From positions 9,661,989 to 9,725,988 of the forward strand of contig NW_024881322.1 of the NCBI RefSeq assembly GCF_018691265.1: 64,000 nucleotides of DNA. Reading direction: 5' to 3'. A program made the translations under genes and the position numbers. The notes under the pieces were generated by a model, which made no database searches, had not been told where the DNA came from, and worked only from the letters and a program-made list of their open reading frames with translations. The stretch comes from Tyto alba (Eukaryota; Chordata; Aves; Strigiformes; Tytonidae). Position 1 is the first letter of the stretch, and every line of letters begins with the position of its first letter. Below are positions 24,201 to 37,700 of the stretch, one piece after another.

Positions 24201-27200
24201 CTAGCAACAGCATTTGGACCACCTGCAAAAACAGAACTGCAGTATGGATGTGCCTGGTTGCAAGGTGTTTTCTGCCTTCCCACTATGGGGAGGAAGGGAA
24301 GCATCCAACTAGTGACCTTTTGGCATCCCTGCGAGCGTTGGTAATGGATAATGCCAGAACTATTAGTTTTGAAAGCTTCGGTTCATTCTCCTGCTGAGCT
24401 TATGACGTGAGTAAAGCCAGAAAGACAAAAGACCTCGTCAGGGGAACACAGCAGAGACTGCAGGCAGCGTGCAGCAGAGGCAGGGTGAAAATAGACCTCG
24501 ACAGGAGACCACATTGTCATTCTTCAGAAAAGGTAAACCAGTCACGCTCTCCCTCCCGACAGGAGGTGACACACTGGGTAAGACAGATATACATGCTTTT
24601 AAACCCTTTTTTTTTTTAACCCTCCTGTTGTTGTTATACTTCATTTCATCTGCTAAGTTAGAAACACTCTACTTCAGACATGCCATTGATCACTTTATCA
24701 CTAGCTTGTAAAAGAAAGAAAGACAAGCTCTGAATGAGGACTGGTAGGTGGCTATGACAAATACAGGTAAGGCAACAACCAGTATTTTCAGCAGAAAAAT
24801 AAGAATGAAGCACAGAGCAATAGCAAAGAAAAATGTCATCGTGGGGAAGCACAAAGCAACGAGACGTAAATGTCCAAGCAGCCAGCAGTACTCCAAAGAA
24901 GTCACATTTGTGGTAATATAAATGTTAATTTGGTTTACACCTTACCCATTGCAGACATCATTCCCAATTGTAGCGTAGATAACTATGGCTGGATTGTCCA
25001 ACAGCTGGTTTCTGGCCAAGCTAAAAGATAAGTACGCAGGTATATTAGTGGCAAATATGTTCTCACTGTCTGAATCACACACCATGCTTGTATTCAGGTT
25101 TGGAAGCTGCCTGTTTAGATTTGGCCAATGCTCAGATGACTATGTTTCTACATTTGGGAGAGGGTTTTTTGATTGTTCTGGATTGTGGTTTGTTTTTGTT
25201 TTTGGTTTTGGTTTTTTTTCACTATAGTTCTAAATTTTAGCAGTTTCTTAAATATAGGGTTTTTTCACTTCTCCGTTTTGCCCCTCGTGGACTTGCCTTT
25301 TCTACATTTTTCCTCCTGGTTTTCTATCTTCTTTTATTACTCAGAAGCCAAATCAAGCAGTTTCATTTCAGGGCAAAGACATAAATCAGGTTGGGAAGTT
25401 TTTAATCAGAGATGGGAGAGGAAGACTTTTGGCTGACAACTAAATTTATGTGTAGGATTAGGGTGAAGATCAAATCAGATTGTGGTTTGAATTTCAGTGC
25501 TAGGGTGCAAGGATGCTTACTACTTTTTCCAGAGGAGAGAACAATAAACCCCCTAGGATGTGAACTATATCAGCATCAAGCAAACTAATTCAAACCCAAT
25601 GGCGCCACAGCCCATGCAAATTCATCTGAAAAGGAGAATTTCTGCTTCTTGCTATCCAGTAGCTTCTCAATCATATCCATATGGAGATAAGACAGTGGAC
25701 CCACCAATGTCTGTCTACATTGCTGCAAATTTGGAGTAATGCAGTTAGGTGGGGCACAAAGCACAGATTTAGCGAAAGGCTTAGTCTCTTCCCTGAAATC
25801 CCTGGGAATGCCCTGTTGGCTTAGCTGGGCCAAGAAAAAGGCCCCGGAGATGGTGACATCCACACTTTAAACCAGTTTTTCTTCTACTGATGAATGTTTA
25901 TACCAGAGAAGAAACAGCCAGCACTTCAGAGCACAGTGACCAAGGGAAGCTGTGCTTTTTAGGACCCTCGTGGGTAATACATTCCTTACAGTGCTTTGTC
26001 TGTTTCTTTTGAAGAAGTATGTTTCTCCAGCAAGGCTTCTGTACCCCCTGTCAGTATTTGAATTCCATTAAACACTCACCTTTTTATTAAATAGAGGAGG
26101 TTTCCTGAAGAACCACCTGATCACACATAGTGGGAATAAGAGAAATAGTACAACATTGTTACAGTGACAAACAAAATGAAGTGCAAAACCCAACTTCATT
26201 GTGTATTTCCAAGAATGTAGAAGCATTAAAAGTAAAAATAGAGCAAGCAGTCTTCTCTTTAACCTTCTCTGGGTGCCGACATCAGGAAGTAAAGCTATAT
26301 CCAGGCACCTGCTGCCTCTTACCTGAGTCCCACACTTCAGACTGTAGAAAATCAAATACTTTTAAGAGCTGGGTTGTTTGGATCTGGCTTTTAATCCAGA
26401 TCTGGCAGCTTCTTCCCATCTGTTGAACATAGTATTCTCTTGTAAACCAGCCAACCTGACTTGTCAACAGTTGATCTACTTTTAACTTTCCCTATAAATT
26501 GCAAAGGGAACTGTTCTCACTCTTCTGAGAGAGTAAGCGTCTCACAGCTATACCACATTGGGACTGATTCAGGTCCTAAACATAGGCACCAAGTGCCATT
26601 TTTGACATCCCAGAGTATCCAAGACACCTGCAGCAGGGCTGGCAGATACAACACAGGATGCCTAAGAGATTGTGCACTTCTGGAGAGGCAGCTGGAGGTG
26701 GGAAAGATACTGTAAAGCATCTTAAATAGCACCCGACAGCAACGTTTGGGTGTCTGCATTGCTCTCCCCACGAGTGGCAGACTTATGAAAAATAGTATTA
26801 GGCCAGCTGCACCCCTCCCAAGAAGCTCTGCATTTCAATGGCAATTCACCCAAATGGTTGGATGCAAATCATTCCTCCTCCAGGAAAAGAGCTAGCTACA
26901 CCTAAGCATCTGTGAACTTCTATAATCTTTCATTTATGTCTTGAATGAGAAAAGCATTCTCAATTAAGAAAGCTTTTATGCATAAAACTTACTGACATGT
27001 CTCTAAAGGCTGTGCATATACATCCCAACCATCCACAACGCACAGATAAAACTCCATCACCTGCAGTGCAAGTGAAAGCCAAAAAAGGCTTTGTGCTTTG
27101 TTCAAGAGGGACTGTGATTACAAGAAGATCACCTCACAGCAACATACAGAAACATAAGCTTCAGAGAATCAGGCCCTACAGGTTGTACTTGCTTTTATTT

Positions 27201-30200
27201 TGCAGGATTTTCACTCTCTCCTCTTTTCTCGCTCTTTCTCCTCTTGTGTTACACTCCCTCTGTTCTTTGCTCAGCTCTTCCCTGATCTCTCTGTTCTCTT
27301 TTCTGCACTGTGCCTCTGAAGCTTGCTTTGAGGAGCAAATCCTGTCCTTCCTGCAGCTCTTGGGGGGAAACTTGTGGACAGAACATCATTAAATCCCTGC
27401 TGGACTGGTATAGGGGAAAGATCTAAGAGATAAACCCCTAAGGTAGCAATAATACACTTGCATTTTAATAGTGCCTTTGTTATTATCACTCACAGTGATG
27501 CCAACAGCATTTATCAAGGAATCCTTTATGTTTTAAATAATCCAGTTCTTCCAAGCTAAAAAATGAATGTATCTCTGCTGCTTCTCTCACGAGGGTTGCT
27601 GGTCCATTCATAATCCAACCCTTCTATTGAGAAGCTCTTTTCAGCAGAATAAGAGCCCCCAAAAATCCTTATAAAATATAGCTTGGAACATAACTACCAC
27701 TAGTTGATATTTTTTTTCTGATTAAAAGCCCTTCTTTCAGCTAGAGTTCAACACCCCTCTGTTAAGTCATTCTGCTGCCTGTGTCCCCAGACTGGATCTG
27801 TAGTTCCAGCTCAAATAAACTACTGGGTTCTCTAGAAATTAAAAATGTATTTACAAAAAGGTAAGAAGCTGTTCTTGAAGAAGCTGTATTAACTCCACGA
27901 GTGTAGGTAGTTATAAGCAGCTCCATGGAAAGCATTAGCACAGTACAAATTGAGTAAAAACATCAAGAAAATGAAGGAGTTTTTTAGAAAACTGTTTTCA
28001 TGGGTAAACTTCTTCAAGGAAGTTTTGTGATACAGGATGAAATCTCTGATGAAAACATTGAATAGAGGAAAAGAAATGAGGCAGAACAGTTACCCTTACA
28101 CTGTTGAATGTCCTGGCAGCTGTTCCTAGATCTCTCCTGCCCCTCTCTCCGTTGCTTTCCAAACAGAAACCTTGGTATACTTGAGCTGCACTTCTTGATT
28201 TTCTTGCTTTTAGACCCTGTGTGGCTAACAAGGAGCAGCACTAACATGCACTGAAAGATCCTGGGTCCAGATAGCACCAAAAGTGCTACATGGACAAGAA
28301 TGGCTTATTGACTTCTAAACTTTTGCTCACTTATGCTGTAAAAGCAATTGGTAATGTAACAGTGCAAAGAAAAAAGTCTCTGGTTTTTCCCAAATGAGCT
28401 CCAGCTGGACTAGAATTCCCAAGACAGATGAAGAAAAAAAATAAAAATTGTTATTTCTAAACTGGTCTTGAAGCCAGTGTGAGATATCCTGTGCTTGATG
28501 GCTTAGTGAGCCACAGCATGTATTAATAAGGCCTAATCTTTCTGGTCAAAGGCAAGAATCTCAAAGAGACAGATCAGACTACAGATGGCAAAGGAATATA
28601 CAATACCCATGTTTTGAAATAGCATACATTATCCAAGTATCCCATGCAAAACATAGATGACATTCTCCAGATTGTTCCATAATTATTTAGAAATTCTGAA
28701 AGTATTAGCTTTCCCTGTGTTTATCTAATGATTTTTTTGGAATATTTTGGCAACTGAATTTACTACCAGGATGCTTCTATCAAAACAAGGGATCTTCAAC
28801 ATGTGCTCGAGAACATTTAGATCTTTCTAACTTCACACCTGAGCATTCATTCCCAGCCTTCACATCAGAGGATCCCACTCACCCAGTCAAAAACCAGAAA
28901 TTGTACATGGCCTGCAAACCTGTGTGAAGCTGCTGGAAGGCAAGACACCAAAACCATATTGAAGACAATGAATCGGTAAAAATTATCTGTAGGAAACTGT
29001 TCCGCAAGCCACTTCACTGGAAAACATTGATTAGAACTGTGAGCTGCTTGTTGTCCAACCACAAGCTGAAAGCAGTAACGGTGGCATAGAACAGGTTTGT
29101 TACAAATTATTAACCTATATTTCATATACCGAGTGTCTTGGGGGGTGCCTGGTGAGCACAGCTGGTCACTCAAAGTGAACATCAGCAATTCTGATGTCAG
29201 TATATTTATGGGCCATGGGTAACATACACAGAGAGCTGAGGGGCACCCTGTCTGGCCCTGGCTGAGCACCCTACCCCACAGCCAGCTGCAGAGGAGCAAA
29301 GGGTCTACCATCTCCAGGGGAAAAATAGGTGTTTTTAAGAAAGGAGAGGCAGAAATCCCACTGCCATCGAGGTTGGGGAAGGCTTCCTCCAGGGAGAAGA
29401 TGCCTGTCCCAAGGAGGGCGATGGGGGAGAGGCCCTTGTGCTGAGCTCTGACACAGTGCTTGTGGGGCTGTGAAGCATCATTTTCAGAGGAAGGTTAAGT
29501 TGTCCCAGGTGGGGCTAGGCCAGGTTGGTGGCCAGCTTTTTGCTTTAATGACACTGAGAGCATCCATTTAAAACCTCACATTTAGGGAAACTATTACGCC
29601 AAATGAGGCAAAAAAAGTGAACTTTTACAATGTGGTGTCAGTGCGATGATTAAGAGAAGAAACCAAGGGAAGATATCCCGGGATTTTTCTATCACTTGTA
29701 ATTTCTCCCTTTTTTAAATTCCCTTCGCAATTTTCTTCAGAGCCTTTTGCCCTGACACAAGCTCGCCTCCTTTTATATCCTGCAGGTGTCTGTAGTGTAA
29801 GTGTAAAGGAGATACATGAAGTGGAGAGAAAAAGGAACAGTGCACACAGTGAGAGGCTTTGGGGTTTTTTTAAAGACTGTGAGGGAATTGGGAAAAAGGA
29901 AAAGCAGAAAGTATAACCTCCATTAACATAAAAACCACAGAAAAATGTAATAGGGTATCAGGTACTGAGAGGAACTGGATATAAATGAGAAGAACCACTG
30001 ACACCTAGTCATCCCTTGACCATCTAGTTTGGCCTTTTTTTGTTTCTCTCACCAGAAAACACACCTGGGGGACTGCAATAATGGGAGCCACCAACTCTAG
30101 TGCCCTGTGACTTACAGATGAGAAAGTCAGAAGTACCCAACCCATGACATCAAACGCATTGTAAAACACTTGTGCAGAAGACCTGAAGCCTCAGGAGCAC

Positions 30201-33200
30201 CACGTGTGCCACAGGAAGGAGGAGGGTATGTGAGAGGCATTGCCAGTGACATTAATTCTGGCACCAGAAGGCAATTTTTTTAGATGAAAACGCCCACCGG
30301 ATCCTAGAATCGATCCTTGCATCACGCTGTCTGTGCAACCTCTTCTGCCTGGTATGACCTCCACTAGCATTGGAGGTGGGGGGCTGGGGCAGACCCTTTC
30401 TGATCCTAAATCTTGCAGGAAAGCCAAGCATTTAACAAGTTTTTAAGTAGCACTAGAGGCAGCAGTGCTCCTCACTTGCAGCTGACATGACTCATCTGTT
30501 GGACAGGAAGAGCATCCCATGAAGCCAAATTATCTACCCAAGGAGAATAAATTTCCCCAAGCCTCTGCAGCCAGTTTTCTGAAGCATGAAAATTAATTAA
30601 ATACAATAGAAACACAGTGTGATAATCATAGAATAATCAAGTATCTTTTAAACCTGCTGTTGGCGACATCACCTAATCCAACACACAAAAGCTAACATCA
30701 TAAACCTTAATTAAGGGAGATTGCTATCATCCCTTCACACAACCTCTTTGACAAATTTAATCAAACGTTATCTTGAAACAACTCAAGGTTTCTTTTTGGT
30801 CCCCACTCCTTTTTGAGGGCTATTTGAGGTTTTCAGTCCTTGACAGTAACCTTTTTTTACATATCCCCTCCAAACAGAGGCAGGATTAATGAAAAAAAAA
30901 TGTTCTTGTACCAGAACTATCTTTCAGTTTAAGCCATTCTTCCTACTCTGGTGTTTATGTCTCAGAAGGATTCAAAACCATAATCCCTTTTAATTTTTGC
31001 TTCACTCAGTTGTCAAGGTGTCTAAACATCACTTCAGAAGTCTTATTTACCCTAATCTTCCCCAAAGCCCTTCTTTGTACCTCTTCCCACCAAAGTCAGT
31101 CCTCCCTGGCTGACAAAGGGGACCAAATTCTGAGGTCTTATCAATGGCTTATGTGAGGAAGGACCTTATCCCTGTCTCTAGAGGAAATGTTGTGTGAGAT
31201 GCATTTTGCACTGTCCTTAGTCTCTTTCCAGTTCTATCCTGCACTCCCAGCTGTTCCCTGATATTCCCCTTTGCACCCCAGTGCACCCTCCACCACCTCT
31301 GGCCGATGAGCCACTAGTTTACAGAAAAGAGTCTTGTCATTAGCTCTGACATGCGTGTCTTGTACAATAGTATTTGCTGCAATTGCTGTCACTGCTGTTC
31401 CCAAATTCATCTAAATTATTCCTGTGTAAGTATATGGTCCACTTCAGGATGGTTAATACTTTGAAGTTTTGCATCATGGATACCGTCAGGCATGCACCTT
31501 GGTCTTTGTTCTAAGGTTACTACACCAAATGTTAAGCAGTGTAAGCCTCAGGAGAGATGCATGAGGAATACGGCTCCTCTCCCAAACCCACTGCTCCTCC
31601 CTGCTTAGCTGGTTCTCTACACACCTAATTTCTTGCATTAATCTTCCTCTTCTTCATTTTACACAAACATTTCTTGTGAAGTACCGTGCAAGACAGTTTC
31701 CTTAGTTCTAGGCAGATTAGGTCTGCTGCATATACCCTTGGCAACACAAGATGTTAACTCAAAGAAAGATTTTAATCCAGCCTCACAAAATGAATTAATT
31801 AAAACTTAACAGTGTCAAGTTTTGTCCTAACTTTGGTTTACCTGTCTGTCCTTGATTACTCCTCTAAAATCTAAGAGCACATTAGGATGCCTGCACCACT
31901 GACATCCCCACTTTTGCAAGAGGACTTCTGCTTCCTGGTCTCCAGCCCCAAAGGACGTGACAGGACGTTATGGACACCCTTGTTATGGGACTGATAGCTG
32001 GTTTGTGCCCACTCTGCCTGCTGGTGTGTCAGCTCTGCGAGTCCCCTGTGCTACTGTGGGGTGCAGCGTAAGGCCCTCTCAGCATCCCCCGTGGGAGGGC
32101 AGAGCAGGGGGGTGCGAGCAAGCAGGGACCATGCCACAGCCTCTGAAGGACATGGGTGGCACATCTTTTAGCTCCATCACTACTAGTGACATCCCTTTAA
32201 ACACCCCTTTTGGCCACTGCCAACCACCGCCTCCCTCCCCCCATGGAGTTACAGTCGGGTACACTGTGTTTTAGCCCAGTAGAAATTCTTAGTCAATGAG
32301 TGGATAGAAGTGATCCTTACTCAAAGCCAGAAGAAAAGATGCTGAGTTAAATAATTGCTATTCTCTATTTTTCCATAAGAAACACGTGCACTTAGGAAGG
32401 GCTTTCTCTTTGTTTCTGAAAGATGTTCATTAATTCAGCATCAAGTATCAGACTAGTAAAGTGAAAAAAAAAAAACAAAACCAAAGAAATGTGAAAAAAC
32501 TCAACATACCATTCTGGGAAATGTTCTGTAAGTCTCTGTGATTACAGCGATTTCTTCTGCGTAAACGTAGATACAGAGAGTCTGTCCACCCTCTGAAATA
32601 AATTGAGAAAATGAAAGCTGCTAAACTCATATGATACTGATGAAAACACAGCTGATATTAAAAATGCAGTATGTTCTCGTCTCTGAAAATCTCTGTGCCC
32701 CAGTTATGTATATAATTATATTTAATCATCTCTCTTTTTTTTGTGGTCATAAAACTTTTTCATCTTGAGCAGAGTGGCCTAAAATGGAAGCCTAGATATC
32801 CTCTCGGAAACTATAAACTGATGGAGAGTTTCTTTGAAATTGTTCCATCAAGGATGTTTTTACCTTGTTCTTTCAGATAAGGTGTTTAAAAACATTTTTG
32901 TTGCACATCATTTATCAAAACAATCCTGATGATTGCTCACTAACTAACTTTTCAATTGGTTGTTATGAAACAGTACATAGAAGAAATATTGTCAGGACAC
33001 TAATTTTCCAATGCCATAAATCTTAAATGGATTGATCTGAAAACAGGTTATGCTTGACTGTGATTAGTTCTCTCCTTTACTTTGCACTGTTGAGAAAAAT
33101 GAAAATGGAAATGAAAAGGGTAACAGCGCAAAGGAAAGCTGATGAGAAGATCACATTCCCAGCCGTGAGTACATGGTCATCTCTACTGGGATTGTTGATT

Positions 33201-34693
33201 TTGTGTTTGAACTTACACACCAAAAGAATCAGATAACTTAAATACCATGGCTTAAGAACTGCAAACTTGGATGAATGAAGAGAAACAGAAGACAATGATA
33301 AGTTTTGAAACCAACAATAAAAAGTGACTACCTACATAGAAATGCATGGTAACATCAACCAATCACCATGCAATGGACTACATGAGAAACACCCGAGCTC
33401 TTTGGTTTTCAGCACAGCAGGTGAGCAGATGAGAAGCAAACAGACCTTCCCAGTTAGAGGATATTACTTAAAAAGCAGTGTCCATGTTCACCCATCACAG
33501 GGTGGGAAAGATGGGCATGGACCGCAACAGTTTGCATCTCTATTTCTGCAGGCCCAGAGTAAATGGGAGTGTCCCACTGCAGATTCCCAACCAGTCTGCA
33601 CCACACTGAGTCGTTGTGGTGTGGGATTTTGAACTACTCTTAAAAATGTCTTGAAGTCCCAGACAGTCCTTTGGTTTTTTTCTTCCATACATGAAAGAGA
33701 TTACAAACTGAACACTGAACCAAGGCCTACCATTGACAACTTCAGGGTCAATACTAAGCTCTGATCACTTGTGAACTTCAGATTCTTTGGAGGCCAGTTA
33801 AATAGTGTGTTATGAGTACCTGGACATTGTAGTAGATTTTCAAAGGCTGGTTTTGCTGCTGACTCTGAAAGAGGAGGCTGCATATGTCTTCTCTTTTGGC
33901 TTGTTGGGTAATATACCACCTTAAAGCATACACTGTGTGAATGTAGCTAAGGCTGGAAGCCTTTTTTTTGGAAGGGGAGAAAAAAAGGAAGCAAAAAATA
34001 CAAGTGTATGCTGCAACAGATATTTTTCCTGGAAAAGAATATATTCTGCCAACTTTTTAATTCTGTTGGTAGAGAGCCTCTTTAGGCTTGACTCATGCTT
34101 GGTTTGGCATTTCACTATATTCATGACCTATCTTAGGCATAAAAAATAAAAATTATCTGAAACTCAGGCCAGACCAGGCACTGTTGATGACTGTCTCCTT
34201 CAGTTCTGTCAGGAGTCAAGGGCCTCTTAATGCTGGCCAGAAAGTTGATTAACAAAATTATTATTATTTTTTTTTAACTCCACATTAAAACTGTAGGCAT
34301 TTTAAGATATTTTCTTTGTGTTTGGACTTTATTTTCCCGCCCTTCTGTCAGAGACTTGTTTTTTTCCATCTATCCCTGCATTCTTCCCATCCACATGAGC
34401 CAATGTAACACAGCAAATTAGGTCACAGGCACTTCCAAATTCTTCTTTTGCTACTTCCCTCTAAATGTAAAAAAAAAAAAAGGACAAGAAAGATTGCCCT
34501 AAATAATGGAACACCATGAAATAATCCTAGGGTTACCATTTATTCCACTGTTTTAGGAAAGGAAACAGAAGGAAGAGGGAAAGAAAAAAAAATATATGAA
34601 AAGGAAAATGCCGTTTTTTTGTTAGTTTCATCAATGCTCCCCTTCTCCCTGCTCCAGAATTTTAAAAAAAGTAAGCTTGGGTTTTATTTCTTT

Positions 34694-34725
<32 letters not shown>

Positions 34726-37700
34726 CTCTCCTAAATTATAATTTGACCAGTTAAAAAACCTACCCTGAATTTCAGGAAGACTGAGCTAGAGTATTGTGAA
34801 TTGTCTATGTATTTTAAAGATTTTTAAAAATCCCTAGATCTGATGTCTATCTTGGTTTTAGAAAGAGCTGAAGCACAGCTGACTAGCATTTTTATTTCTC
34901 CTTTCAAGCACAGGTTTTGCTTTTTGCTTTTTTTTTGCTTTGCTTTGAGGGACTTTGAGACTCGCTATGACTTGGCCACCCTGCCTGTTGGCTTACCCGA
35001 TGGTGGAGTTCAGAAATCCAGTGATCTCTGAGAACTGAGGCCAGTCAAGCTCGTCGGTGAAAGCCATTGGGAGATTAGCAAATGATTTCTGAAAGAGAAA
35101 TTTTAAAATCAACATGGTTTCGCCCTCACAGACAAAAAAATCCTTTTAGCAGACTCAAGCATTTCTTGGCTGGAGCTGTAGCCAGACAGCAGCAATTGTA
35201 CCTATAGCTCTCACCGTAATTATTTACTCGTATGCTTAAAAGGTTTACTCTTGTAAAACGGGCATATCAAGAGATGGAGGAAAGAAGAGTAGAGATATCT
35301 GAACCACATCTCCTGGTACCCTTTAATTCTGGAAGAGCCCCAAACCCCTCCTGACATGGAGCATGTACTGCAGGTGCAGGGAGTTGTTTGCTGCAGCATC
35401 TGTCCTGTCTAAAGGTGGGTGCCCTTCCTTGGGCACAGGCAGAGCTGACAGCATGATGTCCCCAGCGTATATGGCAGGGGGATACCATCAAATTCACTCG
35501 AAACTGCCTTGCACTCTTCAGCAGGATGAAGTGCAAGCATCCGACCCCATAAAAACCTCTGTCAGGTCCTCACTGCAAATTTCGGGGACAGCACTGAAGT
35601 GACAGTGTCCGAAAAGCCCCTGAGGAAGGCAGGACCAGGAAGAAAAACACATGGTCTGCCATAACCTTCCCACTCAAATAGATGCAACCTTTACCCTTCT
35701 CTGCTTTGCTTTTGCTGGTATTAGTCCCTAACGCTTTTTTTAAGCAACTGCCTCTGCAAAAGCCTCTATGCAGATGCAAGCCACGTTGTACATTCGAAAC
35801 ACAGTGCCTTGTTAATTTTCACTGTGATTTCTGAATGCGTCAAAAATCATGAAAGGTGAGAAAAATGGCATTGAGAAATCGAACCACCTCAGAAGGACGA
35901 AAACATGGAGTAAATTTTCAGCTTCTCCTAGTCTGGGGTACACTTGCAAAGACAAATGCATAAATCCAATGTGCTCATACTGAAAAACTGCTGATGAAAA
36001 AGGTAATAACCAAAAGAAGGTCAAAACATAAAATGAGAGGATTTACAGGCTGGTTTAATCTGTGTAATTTATTATCTTAATTTTCTTTCCAAGCAATTGT
36101 GGGGTTTCCTTAAACTCTCACTGCTATAAGCAGCAAGCAGGTGGGTAATTCTTTCTCCAGGATGGTCAGAGGTAACTGAGGACCCAGCGAAGAACTAAAT
36201 CTTGCCGTCATCACTAAGTCCTCATTCCCAGAATATTATCATTTAGGTGAATAGGAGCTATACTTGAGTATAAGCCTATGGGTTTCTGCTATGGGTTTTG
36301 ACTGTAAGAGGATGGAGGGAGATGCAGGGGGAAAGAGGCGAGAAAAGGGGGTTGGAAAGAAATCCTGCAGCCAAGCTCTGAGCAGCCTAATGCACAGCAG
36401 ATGCCAGTTTAAAGCATGTAACAACACATTTGACCTACTTACAGTAGGTCTGCATTAGTTACCAGGGTGAAAATGGGTCTGGCTTAATTATCTTTCAGAT
36501 GGTTCTCTCTCTCTTACATATATATATACGTGGCCTTGTGTGTATCTGTATATACATATACATATATATAAATTATTATTGTTTTAAGACTGGAGGGCAC
36601 TTCCAAATTTGCCTTCAAATCTGATAGTTTTGTGTGCAAACAAGAACTTAATCCAAGGGCACAACTGTGAGCAGCAGTGAAAGGATACAGTATGGCTTGG
36701 CCATTTGTAATATTTGTCTCCTTGTAGCTCTGCATTAAAGGTGACAGGAATATTGCAAAAGTCACTTAGCATAGAACAAACCATACATATGATCTCTTAC
36801 AAGTCACAGCATATAAGAGGATAAGAAGAGCCCCAAAATTATTAAATATTTTTAAAACAAATCCTTTTATGACCAATTCTGTCATTATTTCCTGTTGGCA
36901 CTCCAAAGCAACATTTTCACTGGACAAGTCCCAATAATTTTTAACTGTTCTGATTTATTTTTTTCCCCCTGCAAACTTAGCTTAAATATGAATTAGCCAG
37001 AACCTAATTGAGTTGCAAATTGGTTTGGAAAGGAACATTTGAGCCCAGAATTATAGTTGCATTTGAAAACTGTATATACATTTAGCATTGATACTGTTCC
37101 AGCAAAGCACTTAAAACCAGACTTTTGAAGGTATTTCAGGACCGAAGGGTGAAGATGAGTAGCTAATGGAAATTTCAGAAGAATGCTAGACCTTGAACTC
37201 TGCAGCGATGTAGTTTGGAAAGCATGGTCTAACAGACTGTGTTTCACTTAGTCTCAGATGCAAATGTGTCCCACTCTAGAGGTGGATCTATGTTGACTTT
37301 TAGCTTAAAACCCTTCTGATCATAGCCTTGTTTAAATACCATTCTCTAGACTATTCTGGCTGAGAAACCATGCTTCTGCCTACGTGCCAGATTTTAGCAG
37401 AGAATTATTAGAAAGTTATTCCAGCCTAACTTCTAATGCCATATTTTAGCCTCAGATGCTCTAGATGGGTCTCATTTCAAAGGAACATACTCACCTCCTA
37501 GATGTGTCCTACCTTGAAATACATCTCCCCGAATCCTCCCACTTCTCTTGCACTGGGCAGCCAAAGCCATGGCTGATGCTAAATACACACACACTGAGCT
37601 GCACTGGACCAAGTTAGCTTAAATGGAAGAAGGTGCAGAGGTATTATGGCAGGAGATTTTCAAAATCAGGACACTAAAGGGCATTGGAAAACTAATGCTC

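Noticed and set aside
25501..25560. Alternative candidate for the short AOAH exon, 31 bases ending before GTAAGC
   Set aside because: Splice sites and phase fit, but the peptide does not align and is two residues short. The 26080-26116 candidate has the exact human length and a better alignment.
27998..28060. Another candidate for the short AOAH exon near CTTCCTTGAAGAAG
   Set aside because: Donor GTTTAC is poor, one acceptor choice gives a stop, and the peptide does not resemble human residues 342-352.
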